Assembly (NCBI GenBank): GCA_037577475.1
Contig: CM075184.1
Location: 7,869,094 to 7,933,093 of the forward strand
Origin: Chaunax sp. Z400
Lineage: Eukaryota > Chordata > Actinopteri > Lophiiformes > Chaunacidae
Reading direction: 5' to 3'
Length of the DNA: 64,000 bases
A program made the translations under genes and the position numbers. The notes beneath the pieces were generated by a model, which did not search any database, was not told where the DNA came from, and was given only the letters and a program-made list of their open reading frames with translations. Of this stretch, positions 47,080 to 64,000 are shown in pieces; the first letter of the stretch is position 1, and the number at the start of each line of letters is the position of its first letter.

Positions 47080-48870
47080 CAAAGTCCTGAGCTCAGAGTT
47101 GGGGGCGGGAGACAGTGGACACTGCTAACTGGACTGGCAGATGTGTTTAAATTGTGGAATTTTTGCAGAGCAAAATCTGTCTGGCACTGTAAGGCACCCA
47201 GATCCTCATTCTGCATGCCAAGGTTGCCGGACAGGACAGGTATAAAAATTTAAAAAAAGAAATGTGGAACTGAACTCATGTACCCTACAGGGGACTATTT
47301 TTCCCACAGGAAAGATCTCTCTTCCCACAAGACTTGAAAATATGCCTTGGTATATTTGCACAGAAGGAAAACACGGTGGCGCCATGGCAGACTGTAACTG
47401 AACTTAGATTCGAAAATGGCCTTCATTGAAATGTTTCAAAAAATGAACTAACTACCAGCAGATTATCTAGATGAATTTAGACGTGAAGGGGGATTGAAAT
47501 GGGTGACTCGTAGAAACAAATCCCTCCCTTTCTATTTGCAGAGAATGAGGCAGACCTGAACAACCAGCCTTTAAAGGGGCACTTTGAAATCAGTCTTTTG
47601 AGTTTGAAGCACTAGGTCCAAACAAACATCAACCCAAAAAGATTTGAATTTGTCATGTACTGGTTAGACTGTTACTAACTTGACTTCTTCCCCGGAGTCT
47701 TTGTGCTTTCTCATCCCGCAGGTCACCGTGGACCGATCTACTACTTGGATCATGGTTGACACCCTCTGACATCATTATTATATTATTATTATTATTACTA
47801 TCATTATTCATATTATCATATCGGTGTTATTGTAGTAGTTATAAATACTACAAACTAATCTCTACTATAATAGCTGTTACTGTTATTGTGGGTGAATTTT
47901 CCCCTCAACCCCCTTAGCCAGCTCAGTTTTTGGACCTCGGTACAACCTGCTTTCATGAAGTGTTGGAGGGCTGTGTCAAATGTAAATAAAGACAGACTGC
48001 AGAGATTTGCAAGTCATTCAAACCCTATGTTGACTTGAATGCAAAGATGACATATCAAACGTTGAAACAGAGAAATTGTTTTATTTTATGCACAAGTCTG
48101 CAGAATTGTAATGAATCAAAAAGCCCTGAAATGAGTAAACATTTTAGTACTCCTGAAATAAATGGGTTATTTTAATTAGGTCCTTGGTAAGACGCCTTAG
48201 TTAAGCTCTGTAGATAGACATCAGACGTATAACCTGAGTTCTCTCACACCACATAGTTGTGATGTTTCACTCCATTAAATACCCTTTATTAATGATATGT
48301 GACCATAGGCATATTTATCTCTGGTAAAACTCATGTAGTGATCTATACTGCTTGACACTTTGATACTTATTTTTGTAAAGCTGTAAATGTATTTAAAAAA
48401 TCATAACTTAAATGCTGCTAACCTGTAACAAAGTACCCACTGTCTTGCATTGCATATGCCTATGCCTGTGTTCTATTCAGTGCTTTTCACCAGTGTACAT
48501 GATAGCTAACACAAAAAGGTTTTCTTGACCTCCTAATTTGCTTCCCCCTCTCTCAAAGTTTCTGAAGTGGCAGATAAAGAAAAAATAAGTGTACAGGACT
48601 TGTCTAATGTCTGGGACCTCCCCTCCCTAACACTGACCAAGAGCAGATGGCTGATAGAGAAGCTGTTCATCTGCTCTGTGAGGATCAACTGGGGAAATGT
48701 CTCTATCCAATTTAGAATTGACAGTTTTTGTTTATTCCTTCCTTTTAATTATGTGAGTGACATGTTGGTTATATATGCAGATTGCTGAGTTTATCAAATA
48801 TTTCTGAGGTCATTGATTTATTACTTTATCTGGTTCATTTATAACCAACGGGGAAAAATGTCATGGTTGC
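47080..48870. other. Intergenic DNA, no gene seen
   Basis: Contains an ATT/ATC-rich microsatellite around 47772-47820 and short frames only. A 20-bp phrase TGAACTTAGATTCGAAAATG at 47399-47418 recurs exactly at 50021-50040. The 73-codon frame at 48567-48788 is not recognisable. Confidence 0.4.
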
Positions 48871-48874
48871 TGTT

Positions 48875-49215
48875 AAGATAAGATACTCCTTTATTAGTCC
48901 CACAGTGGGGAAATTCTCAATGGTACAGTAGCACAGCACAGTACAGTAGCACAGTGGGGAGGGGAAAATATACAAATACTATAAAACAGGAGTGATATAA
49001 AGTGTCTCAAAAATATTGCACAGACAAAATATACAAGATATTGTGTGGTCTACTGGGAGCAGTGCTGGCTGTATAATCTTAACAGCTGCAGGAAGGAACG
49101 ACTTCCTGTTGTATAGCATCACTTCCTTTTTGCCAAGTTATTTTCCTGGAAACAGAAATGGTGGTGGGACATCTGTAATGTGGAAAATGAAAGATTTATA
49201 GGTGAGCAGGAGGAC
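48875..49215. repeat. Dispersed repeat with 'AAGATAAGATACTCCTTTATT' end
   Basis: Begins GATAAGATACTCCTTTATTA then GTCCCACAGTGGGGAAATTC and continues with GCAGGAAGGAACGACTTCCT near 49090. A related arrangement occurs at 57320-57570 ('TTCTTTATTGTCC...GAGGAAATTTG', 'CTTCCCAAAGCATC'). Both look like the 3' ends of LINE-type elements common in fish. No frame. Confidence 0.5.
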
Positions 49216-49499
49216 AATATAATAGCCACCAGTGGGTAGGCACTGAACAAATATATTTAATGGAAATGCATTCTTGAAAATACCCTCTGATATTCACTGG
49301 GCTTTCTTTACCATAATTAATGTTGTCTTTACATTTTCTGTCTTATTTCCACTATCAGGTAATTGGATGTGTCACAAAAAAAAAAATCAAGCAGCTGAAA
49401 TGAGGTCTTGCATAAATCCCAATATGGACATTGCTCCCTAAATGACCTGAAACAGTGGACTTGATTTTTCCAAAAGAAAAGGAGTGGTCTACTAATAAC

Positions 49500-50130
49500 A
49501 TTGCTTGGGTATATCAATTATTCAACAGCAATGGTGTCGTATTGAGCCACCAGAAATGTCTCCAACCATAGAAGACACCTGTAACTCCTGAACACTTTGC
49601 TTTAGTCTTCGATGTCCCTTCTGGTGGGTCTATGCTTAAAAGGCTGTATATCAGATTCTGTTGTTTCTGTTCCTTCCACTGATTTAGCTGAATCACCAGT
49701 TTGGAAGTGTGTTTTAACCCATCCTGTAAAAAACAACCGTATGATGCGGGCTCTGTTCCCGTCTGATCTTGTTTCTATTCCACCTGCAGTAACCTTTGGA
49801 ACAATTGGATTAATAATTTGTGCAGGAAAAAAAGTCTGGACTCTCGCACACACTTTTTTTTGGGTCGATAAGGTTAAAAAAAACAGGATATTGATTTCAG
49901 CTGTGCCCTCTGTGATTCCCACACTGAAACTGTAACCCATCTGTCCTGGAAATGTACATACACCAATAAACTGTGGCAAGACATCTATACTTTTATCTTG
50001 GAGAACATTGTCAGCAGCTTTGAACTTAGATTCGAAAATGTCAGTGAATGGAACTAAACTGAAATGATTATTTTCACCTACTTCTAGACAAAAAAGCCAA
50101 ATTTTATTTTAGTTTGTGTAAATATAGTAT
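49500..50130 (+). mobile_element. L1/Tx1-like LINE ORF2 C-terminal fragment
   Basis: Near 49885-49985 the plus strand reads DFSCALCDSHTETVTHLSW then KCTYTNKLWQDIYTFI. This is the C-terminal cysteine/histidine segment of L1-clade ORF2 ('CxxC..HPETxxHLFWxCxxTxxFW'). The upstream 400 bp shows degraded text in several frames consistent with the preceding ORF2 region. Multiple stops; inactive. Confidence 0.6.
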
Positions 50131-50699
50131 TGATTATATATCAGAAGTGAAATGAAAACACAACAATGTTCTTTAGTTTTTCTTACAAGGAAGGTGATTT
50201 TGCCCACAAACCACTAGCATTCTGCTAATGAATGCTGATTGGTCAGTTAAGGATTTACGACTGATTGTGACCCGACATCCTTCCTTGACGTCTCCTGGAG
50301 TCTACAGATGTTTTTAAATGAAATCTAATGAATATCTAAATGGGACCAGGAGGACCTTCGTTTCTGACAGACAGATGTAGATCTGGTTCATGTGGCAGAA
50401 ATATTCCACCGACTATTAATGCTGTAAAGTAGCTTGTGGTGCTACCAGATAGTGCTACCAATGCTATTACTTAAATAACGTTATTTCACAACAATTGAAG
50501 CAGCAAAAACGAAAAAAAAATCTATTGGACTATTTATTGTATCAACTCATTGTATCCAAAACATAACAGTTTACAGAAAAACATTTAAATTCATGTCATA
50601 GAGCTCCATTCATTTTGGACCAACTCGCCAGCACCCCCCACATACCCGGAAGTTCTGAGAGTGGACTGTCTCTACTACTATTAGAATATCTCTGGAGGG

Positions 50700-52084
50700 T
50701 CAGTGTCTGTAAGGCCAGGTCTCCTCCCTCCGGCAGGTTCTGTGTCTGTAAGGCCGGGTCTCCTCCAGGAGGTTCTGTGTCTTTAAGGCCAGGTCTCCTC
50801 CCTCAGGTTCTGTGTCTGTAGGGCCTGGTCTCCTCCCGGAGGTTCTGTGTCTGTAAGGCCGGGTCTCCTCCGGCAGGTTCTGTGTCTGTAAGGCCAGGTC
50901 TCCTCCCGGAGGTTCTGTGTCTTTAAGGCCAGGTCTCCTCCCGGAGGTTCTGTGTCTGTAGGGCCTGGTCTCCTCCCTCAGGTTCTGTGTCTGTAGGGCC
51001 TGGTCTCCTCCAGCAGGTTCTGTGTCTTTAAGGCCAGGTCTCCTCCCTCAGGTTCTGTGTCTTTAAGGCCAGGTCTCCTCCAGCAGGTTCTGTGTCTGTA
51101 AGGCCGTGTCTCCTCCCGGAGGTTCTGTGTCTTTAACGCCGGGTCTCCTCCCAGAGGCTCTGTGTCTTTAAGGCCAGGTCTCCTCCCGTAGGTTCTGTGT
51201 CTTTAAGGCCAGGTCTCCTCCCTCAGGTTCTGTGTCTGTAGGGCCTGGTCTCCTCCAGCAGGTTCTGTGTCTTTAAGGACAGGTCTCCTCCCTTAGGTTC
51301 TGTGTCTGTAGGGCCTGGTCTCCTCCCTCAGGTTCTGTGTCTTTAAGGCCAGGTCTCCTCCCTCAGGTTCTGTGTCTTTAAGGCCAGGTCTCCTCCAGCA
51401 GGTTCTGTGTCTTTAAGGCCGGGTCTCCTCCAGCAGGTTCTGTGTCTTTAAGGCCGGGTCTCCTCCAGCAGGTTCTGTGTCTTTAAGGCCAGGTCTCCTC
51501 CCTCAGGTTCTGTGTCTTTAAGGCCGGGTCTCCTCCAGCAGGTTCTGTGTCTTTAAGGCCGGGTCTCCTCCAGCAGGTTCTGTGTCTTTAAGGCCAGGTC
51601 TCCTCCCTCAGGTTCTGTGTCTTTAAGGCCGGGTCTCCTCCAGCAGGTTCTGTGTCTTTAAGGCCAGGTCTCCTCCCTCAGGTTCTGTGTCTGTAGGGAC
51701 TGGTCTCCTCCTGGAGGTTTTGTGTCTTTAAGGCCAGGTCTCCTCCCTCAGGTTCTGTGTCTTTAAGGCCAGGTCTCCTCCAGCAGGTTCTGTGTCTTTA
51801 AGGCCGTGTCTCCTCCCGGCAGGTTCTGTGTCTTTAACGCCGGGTCTCCTCGCAGAGGCTCTGTGTCTTTAAGGCCGGGTCTCCTCCCAGAGGTTCTGTG
51901 TCTTTAACGCCGGGTCTCCTCCAGCAGGTTCTGTGTCTTTAAGGCCAGGTCTCCTCCCGTAGGTTCTGTGTCTTTAAGGACTGGTCTCCTCCTGGAGGTT
52001 TTGTGTCTTTAAGGACTGGTCTCCTCCCAGAGGCTCTGTGTCTTTAAGGCCGGGTCTCCTCCTGGAGGTTTTGTGTCTTTAAGT
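50700..52084. repeat. Minisatellite, about 40 copies of a 35-bp unit
   Basis: The consensus unit contains GGTTCTGTGTCTTTAAGGCC and RGGTCTCCTCC followed by a variable 5-base spacer (CCTCA, CAGCA, CCGGA). The array runs from the first GTCAGTGTCTGTAAGGCC to the last TTTTGTGTCTTTAAG. Variants are not random: the G-form (GGGTCTCC) usually pairs with CAGCA and the A-form (AGGTCTCC) with CCTCA. Blocks of G-G-A form repeat as a 105-bp higher-order unit around 51410-51620. It is non-coding and pyrimidine-rich on the plus strand. Confidence 0.95.
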
Positions 52085-52379
52085 CTGTCTCTGTTCAAAC
52101 AGACCTGCATATGGGGGGTCTATTATATACTAATTATTGTTATCATATATATATAATTGTAGTCTTATCCATTCATTTCTAACGACCGGTCATTTTTAAC
52201 TAACCTATATTTCATTTTTTTTATTGTCAGACTGAGGCTATCAGGATCAACATTTCAACTCTATCGAATCAATAAATGATAGTAAAGAACTGTTTAGGAA
52301 AAATGTAACAAAGTATTAAAAAATATTAGAATTTCTCAGTCAGTTTATCAACATATCCTCCTTGTGTCTTCCTCTTTTT
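52085..52379. other. AT-rich spacer
   Basis: Short AT-rich spacer between the 35-bp array and the pyrimidine-rich repeat. Nothing recognised. Confidence 0.5.
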
Positions 52380-52800
52380 TTTTCCTTCCAGTGTGTGATT
52401 GTGTGATTGTCTCCACTTGTGCCTGATGTGTCTCCTCCTCCCTGTGCAACCTGTTTGTCATTCCCTGTGGTCTGTGTGATTCCTCGTTAGTTGTCAGTTC
52501 GTCGTTGTTTCTACATGCATTCCAGCCATTTCTCTAGTGTTCCCTAGTGTTGCCAGTGTTCTATGTAAGTTTTCTTGGATTTTTATACTTTTGCCTGTCT
52601 TTTGGATTTTGCTTCTGCCTTTTGATTTGGATCTGTTCTTGGATTTTTGTATTACCTGTGTATCAATTACCTGCCTGTATTTGGATTCTGAACCTGCCTT
52701 TTGCTTTTGGATACTGTAGCCTGCTTTGGACTGCCTTTCATGTTTTTGTCCTCCTCCTCTGGTGGTAGTCCTACTTCTTTTTCTCCACCTCCTCTGGTAT
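52380..52800 (+). repeat. Pyrimidine-rich dispersed repeat, LTR-like
   Basis: A succession of CTTGGATTTTTAT, TTTTGCCTGTCTTTTGG, TTTTGCTTCTGCC and CCTGCTTTGGACTGCC phrases, related to 16560-16925. It gives Cys/Phe/Leu-rich overlapping frames (52537-52768) that are not genes. Confidence 0.35.
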
Positions 52801-55015
52801 GCTCTACCTTGTTTGACTGATGCTGATACTTTTTAATGTAAAATAATAACTTATTATCTAAAATAACGACTTATTTTGGAGATAACAATAAGGAACTTTC
52901 TCAGACTAATAACAGTTATTATTTAATCATGTATGATGACCTATTAATCACATTGACAGATGGACTCCCCAGTGCTGCGTACTGTCCCTTTAATAGTTCC
53001 GCTCTGGTCATTCTCCACCCAGTCCATACTTTAACTGGTTTGTGTGGACTTTTTTCCTCTGTGTATAGTTGGAGTGTGTGCTGCGTCACCAGGGCATGGT
53101 AAGGCCTCAGATGCTCTATTTTCCTATTAATTCTGCTGTTGAGTCGCGTGTCTAAGTTTGTGTCCAGAGGCAAACAACAGGAGACTGTGACGTAGGCGTC
53201 AGAGGTTCATTTGAAGTTTCCTAAAGGTTTGTTTGAGGTCGAACGTCTGACCGTCAACAGACATGAAATAATTTGATTGTTCTAATAATTCTTAGTATTA
53301 GATTGACCTGAAGGGATTAACGGTTTTCATGTCCGCACATTGTTTGTTTCCTTGCAGCGCGCGTGTGCGCACGCCTTCTGTCAACATATGTGGAAGAAGT
53401 GCTCAGATCAATGAAACTATAATTATGAAACAAGCGTCGGTTAATGAGTCGTAAACACAGTGTTGTCCCCATACATGTTTAATCTGGAACAATGAAGATA
53501 TTAGATGGACAAATAAACCATTGTTTGAAACTGGAATAAAAATGACATCTACCCAGATTGGTCCCAGATAGGGTTGCATGATAATGGCAAAAGGTGTGCT
53601 ATTTTTTTTCTGTGATTTATAGTGAAAATTTTCACCAGATGACTCGACAAACTTTGTTTGATAAGAATGAATGACACTGGAACGTTTCTGTGGCGGATTT
53701 GATGCCTGGCACAGAATGAAGAGGGCTGCTATTCTACGTTACATTTGATTAAATATAAATGAAAACAAATTGCTTCATCAAACCAAAATCAATAAAGTAA
53801 ATCACTCGCAGCAATGACGTATATATACGTATATATCACCAAATATCAGCACAGTGAGAACAAATATACGACTATTCTCCCACTCCATCCCTGTTATGGT
53901 GCTAAAATGACCAGTTTAAAATGTCTGTATCTTCTGAACCACTCTGACTATCTGCATGAATGAGGTCCAGAAAAGGAAACGGCGTAAATGTTCTTATGAA
54001 AGTGTCAGAAACTCTCTAGGTCACAAAAAAAAAGTAAGTGCAAATTGAAGATTTTCTTTTCCACCCAAAATAAAAAACAATATTTTAGTGTAAATCAATG
54101 TGTTTGTGTTCAGAGGTAAAGGACAGTATGGGGCTGTAGACACACTGTCAGTGAACACTGGCCTCAGAGGTGAACAACATAGTCTGAACATTCTACAGGG
54201 CTGTTTTCATGGAAAGGTCCAGGAGCTCCAAGAAGGACATTTAGGAGACTCCAGATAGACGCATGGAGACCAGATGATGTTCTGAGACACTAAAGGAGGT
54301 TTTTACTTTACATTCTCACAGATTTTGTATAGTTGAAGTAATATAGTGCAGTAAAATGTTCCCTGGCATTGTTTTATGATAATATGTGATGTTTTTGGAT
54401 TATATTACTGTTGCATTAATATATATATACTCCAATTTACTGCTGTACATGTTTAAGGGCTAAAAGTCCAGCCTTTAAAGTTTAACTTTACAGTTTTACT
54501 TTAATAAATATACAGAAGTATCAGTGCTAAACACCTCTGAGAAATGTGGACAGGCTTTGTCCACTGCAGGTTTAGTGACTGGAAAAACCAGTTTAGATGA
54601 AATAAGAGCTGCTGAGCAGCAATGTCTCTATGTCTGTCAGATTTTCTGCATTTCAAAGTCCCAACAGAAATTCAGGATTTTCAATACAAATCTTACAGGT
54701 GAGCATCCAATGAGGTTAACCTCTGTGGATGTGTGCAAATGAAAGATGAGCAGAACTACTTTTATCAATCAAATATTTAGCACATATAAAAAATCACATG
54801 AAACCATCCAAACAGAATGGTGGTGAGCTCTCTTACACTGTAGGTCTTCCTGAGTCATGGCCAGTCTTGTGGGAGTAAAGCAAGAGGAGAATCTACAGGT
54901 TCCAGTGGTGTTTAAACCACAGTTCTACTCCGTTCATCACAAACATTAACAAAAGTTGTCTGCACGTCCACAAACACTGTAGCAAATGACTGCATCCAGT
55001 ACTGCAACTAACATC
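52801..55015. other. Intergenic/5'-flank of the esterase gene, no gene seen
   Basis: No supported gene or clear repeat in 2.2 kb. The promoter and first, non-coding exon of the downstream esterase are probably here or close by, because its coding start lies just after a splice acceptor. I cannot place them. Confidence 0.4.
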
Positions 55016-55370
55016 AGCATGCCTACAGCCAGCACAGCAGCTAATGTTAGCACGTCTACAGTCTGCACTGCAGCTAATATTAGCACGTCTACAGCCTGCA
55101 CTGCAGTTAATGTTAGCACGTCTACAGCCTGCACTGCAGCTAATGTTAGCACGTCTACAGCCTGCACTGTAGCTAATATTAGCATGTCTACGGCCTGCAC
55201 TGCAGCTAATATTAGCATGTCTACAGCCTGCACTGTAGATAATATTAGCACGTCTACGGCCTGCACTGCAGCTAATATTAGCATGTCTACGGCCTGCACT
55301 GCAGCTAATATTAGCATGTCTACAGCCTGCACTGTAGCTAATATTAGCATGTCTACAGCCTGCACTGCAG
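55016..55370. repeat. Minisatellite, about 11 copies of a 33-bp unit
   Basis: The unit is AGCATGTCTACAGCCTGCAC followed by TGCAGCTAATATT, with point variants (CACG for CATG, TGTAG for TGCAG). As 33 is divisible by three and no unit has a stop in the relevant frame, the array is open on both strands: 137 codons plus, 145 codons minus. It ends 250 bp before the esterase start codon, probably in its first intron or promoter. I treat the frames as a by-product of the unit length. Confidence 0.95.
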
Positions 55371-55625
55371 CAAACAACTTCATGGCATCATGTCATTAAT
55401 TAGTTTGTTTAATAAGGTGTTGTTGGAGATAACTGGGCTTTTTTCACTGTCTTGGATGATGTTAGCTTAACATTTTTACTACTGTTAACCAAAACTAGCC
55501 TTGACTCTTTTCCTTAGCAACATGCTATTTAGGACGCTAGAACAGTCTTGAGATTTTTCATATGTCTGAAACCTGAGGATGAAAAATTGATTTGATTCCT
55601 CTATTTTCTGTTTTTCAGAGTAAAG

Positions 55626-61803
<6,178 letters not shown>

Positions 61804-62059
61804 GTAAATAAAACTGACTTGACTTTTGACTCCAGTCAAAAGTACAACAAAGACAATAATAAAGAGATCCAGCTGTCCAACTCAACTCAAATTAAAAGCC
61901 AGTCAGGTGCATGATAAGATATCGATCCCAATGTCCCATAATATTTAGATATTTTATACCAAGTTCTTAAAATATTACTAATCACAAAATTATCCCGTAT
62001 CAAAAAATGTAAGCTGGTTCTCACTATAAATGGTAAGTCAGAGGGTAGTAGTGATTCAC

Positions 62060-64000
62060 TACCCTATCATTTCTAAATCTGTGAATATTGTTTTAGAATC
62101 CTCTTTCATCCAGTCTAAAATATATTTATTTATTTTGAGATGCCCAGTGATAGAACCTCAAGTAAGGTACAGAAAGGCCTCTAATTATTGGAAGCTGCAG
62201 TCTAATTAATTTAATTAATTTTATTATCCCATATGAATTCACAGAAATATGTATGTAGATCTTTAAGTATTTTACTGGAATATCTGTAGGTAACATTTGG
62301 ATAGGATACAATATTCTCTGTAATATATTCATTTTAATTAGTGCAGTCCTTCCAATCATAGAAAGACGTAGCACAGACCATCTATGTAAATCATTTTTAA
62401 TCTTTGCTATAAGTGGTACTATATTATGTTTTGTTAATTGCTTCAGCTCATATGGGATAAAAATACCAAGATATTTGAAACCGTCTCTATTGATGTGAAA
62501 TGGAATGTTTTGATTACCATCTCTTAGTCTACCCATCGGTAGGGCCACTGACTTCCCAAAATGTATCCTATAACCTGAGACCTGTCTGGGTTGGTTAAAA
62601 ACAACAAAACATCGTCTGCATGCAAGACAATTTTGTGCATATTTGTCATAGTTTGTATACCAGTTATTTTTTCGTTGCATCTAATAGCTTCAGCCAGGGG
62701 TTCCATAACAAGAACAAACAACAGTGGTGATAGGGGGCACCCTTGTCTTGTACCTCTGTTTATTGAAAAGGCAGATGATAGTGTACCATTCACTAAAATT
62801 GCAGATTTGGGGTCTGTATAAAGTAACTTAACCAAATTGATAAATGTTTCAGGAAACGAAAATCTGTGTAGAACTTTGAAAAGGTACCTCCATTCAATTC
62901 TATTCAAAGCCTCCTCTGCTTCTAAGCTTACTATATATGCATCTTTGTCCTTATTTTTAATGTATTGCATAACTCCCAACAATCTTCTGATATAAGAATA
63001 TGATTGTCTCCCAGGAATAAATCCCGTCTGATCAGGAAGTACAAGTTTTGAAATTAAAGGGTTGAGTCTTCGCGCTAACAATTTTGATAATATTTTCAAA
63101 AATATGTTTTGATTTGATATAGGCCTATACGAGCCTGGATCTTCTAGATCTTTATTTCCTTTTGGGATGAGTGTTATTATAGCTAACTGTAATGTATTAG
63201 GAAGAGATTTAATCGAAAGAGAATCTTTAAACATATTCTTCAATAGGGGGGCAAGTGTATTTTTAAACATTTTATAGATCTCTACTGGCAAGCCATCTGG
63301 ACCACTTGCCTTTCTTCTTGACAAGGAATCAATGGACTCCACGATTTCAGTGGTAGTAATTTCCATATCCAAATTATCTCTATCATCTGTTGTTAAAGGA
63401 GGCAGGGAAATACTTTACAAAAAATTATTCATCTTTCTGTCAATATCAGGAGATTGTGGGAGCTCAGACATGTTAAGATTTTTATAAAAATCACTGAAGA
63501 CAGAGCAAATATCATTTGGTGTGCAACAATAGTTTCCTGTTTTGCTTTTTATCTTGGTGATAGATTTATGTTTTGATTGATTATTAATTAGCGCTGCCAG
63601 ATACTGCCCTGATCGGTTTCTCTGTTCATAGATTTGATGTTTTTACAATGCTTTTTCAGCTATCTGGGATATGAGGGTATTGAGAGCCATCTTAGCTGTC
63701 ACAACTTTATCCCAGTTTGCCTGAGTAGGATATTGTTTATGTTGTTTTTCTGCATCTTGCAGTTTTAATTCTAGTTGTCTTTGTTCATGAACATATTTTC
63801 TTCTCTTAGTAGTTGTGTAAGAGATAATAATCCCTCTTATGTATGCCTTATTAGTTTCCCACAAGATAGATTGAGTTACCTCATTATTATCATTTTCATT
63901 AATAAACATTTTTAATTCCTGTTCTGCACATTTGCCAAACTCAGGGTCGGCTAATATTGACCTATCACATTTCCATCCAGATCGTTTAACATTGTAATTC
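62060..64000 (-). mobile_element. Decayed L1/Tx1-like LINE ORF2 in esterase intron 4
   Basis: On the minus strand, from the window edge leftwards, come the region between endonuclease and RT (SILWETNKAYIRGIIISY, near 63840) and the RT fingers (RRKASGPDGLP, 63280-63330). SYRPISNQNIFLKIL and PDQTGFIPGRQ follow, then the palm: motif A SLEAEEALNRIEW and motif C LHADDVLLFL (about 62600). The thumb region with FKYLGIFIP and LSMIGRTALIKMNI comes last. Motif A has lost its aspartates (family form D..KAFDR.EW) and motif C reads HADD instead of FADD/YADD. Frame breaks occur near 63640, 63410 and 62590. The C-terminal part and 3' end are missing at about 62060, and the 5' part lies outside the window. 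It lies antisense to the host gene. Confidence 0.85.

Noticed and set aside
50615..52090. Resemblance of the 35-bp array to a CRISPR array
   Set aside because: Units are contiguous with only small variants and no unique spacers of constant length; the genome is vertebrate. It is a minisatellite.
54946..55399. Overlapping 137-codon (plus) and 145-codon (minus) open frames
   Set aside because: Both come from the 33-bp tandem array, whose length is a multiple of three and whose units lack stops. The products are simple repeats with no domain.

Overview
The window looks like part of a teleost fish chromosome. It has long introns, AT-rich intergenic DNA and many decayed transposons of types common in ray-finned fish: L1/Tx1-like and L2-like LINEs, a Gypsy element with integrase upstream of reverse transcriptase, PIF/Harbinger and MITE-like elements. 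There is no bacterial, plasmid or phage content. The species cannot be named from the sequence alone.

Two genes carry the recognisable function. (1) A complete eight-exon cd81 tetraspanin lies on the minus strand, with its start at 35501-35503 and its stop at 9221-9223. Every exon joins in frame at GT/AG sites and gives 239 residues. The start codon sits at the edge of a CpG-rich promoter segment. A long 3' UTR may run to about 6340. (2) The 5' part of a type-B carboxylesterase/cholinesterase-fold gene lies on the plus strand. Four coding exons from 55626 to 61803 give 330 residues, and the gene continues past the right edge. Its N-terminus is a short cytoplasmic tail plus a signal anchor, so the product should be a type II membrane esterase. 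The two genes diverge, with about 20 kb between their coding starts.

Layout: 1-6330 is intergenic with an L2-like LINE remnant and MITE copies. 6340-35640 is cd81, with 8.6-kb and 11.5-kb introns 2 and 1 full of transposon debris, including the Gypsy pol remnant at 31.8-33.7 kb. 35.6-55.5 kb is a repeat-rich interval. It holds a Harbinger transposase fragment, an intact-ended Harbinger-type element with a 3-bp target duplication, a coiled-coil coding fragment, a broken kinesin-6 (KIF23-like) remnant that keeps its introns, L1 fragments on both sides of it, a 1.4-kb array of about 35-bp units, and a 33-bp array just upstream of the esterase. 55.6-64 kb is the esterase, whose fourth intron holds a decayed L1-type LINE running off the right edge.

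I found no multi-gene biological system. The most interesting items are the KIF23-like unprocessed remnant, the integrase-before-RT Gypsy remnant, a back-to-back pair of perfect 18-bp hairpins at 19985-20060, the membrane-anchored esterase, and the minisatellites. All family assignments come from motif recognition by eye; no database search was run.
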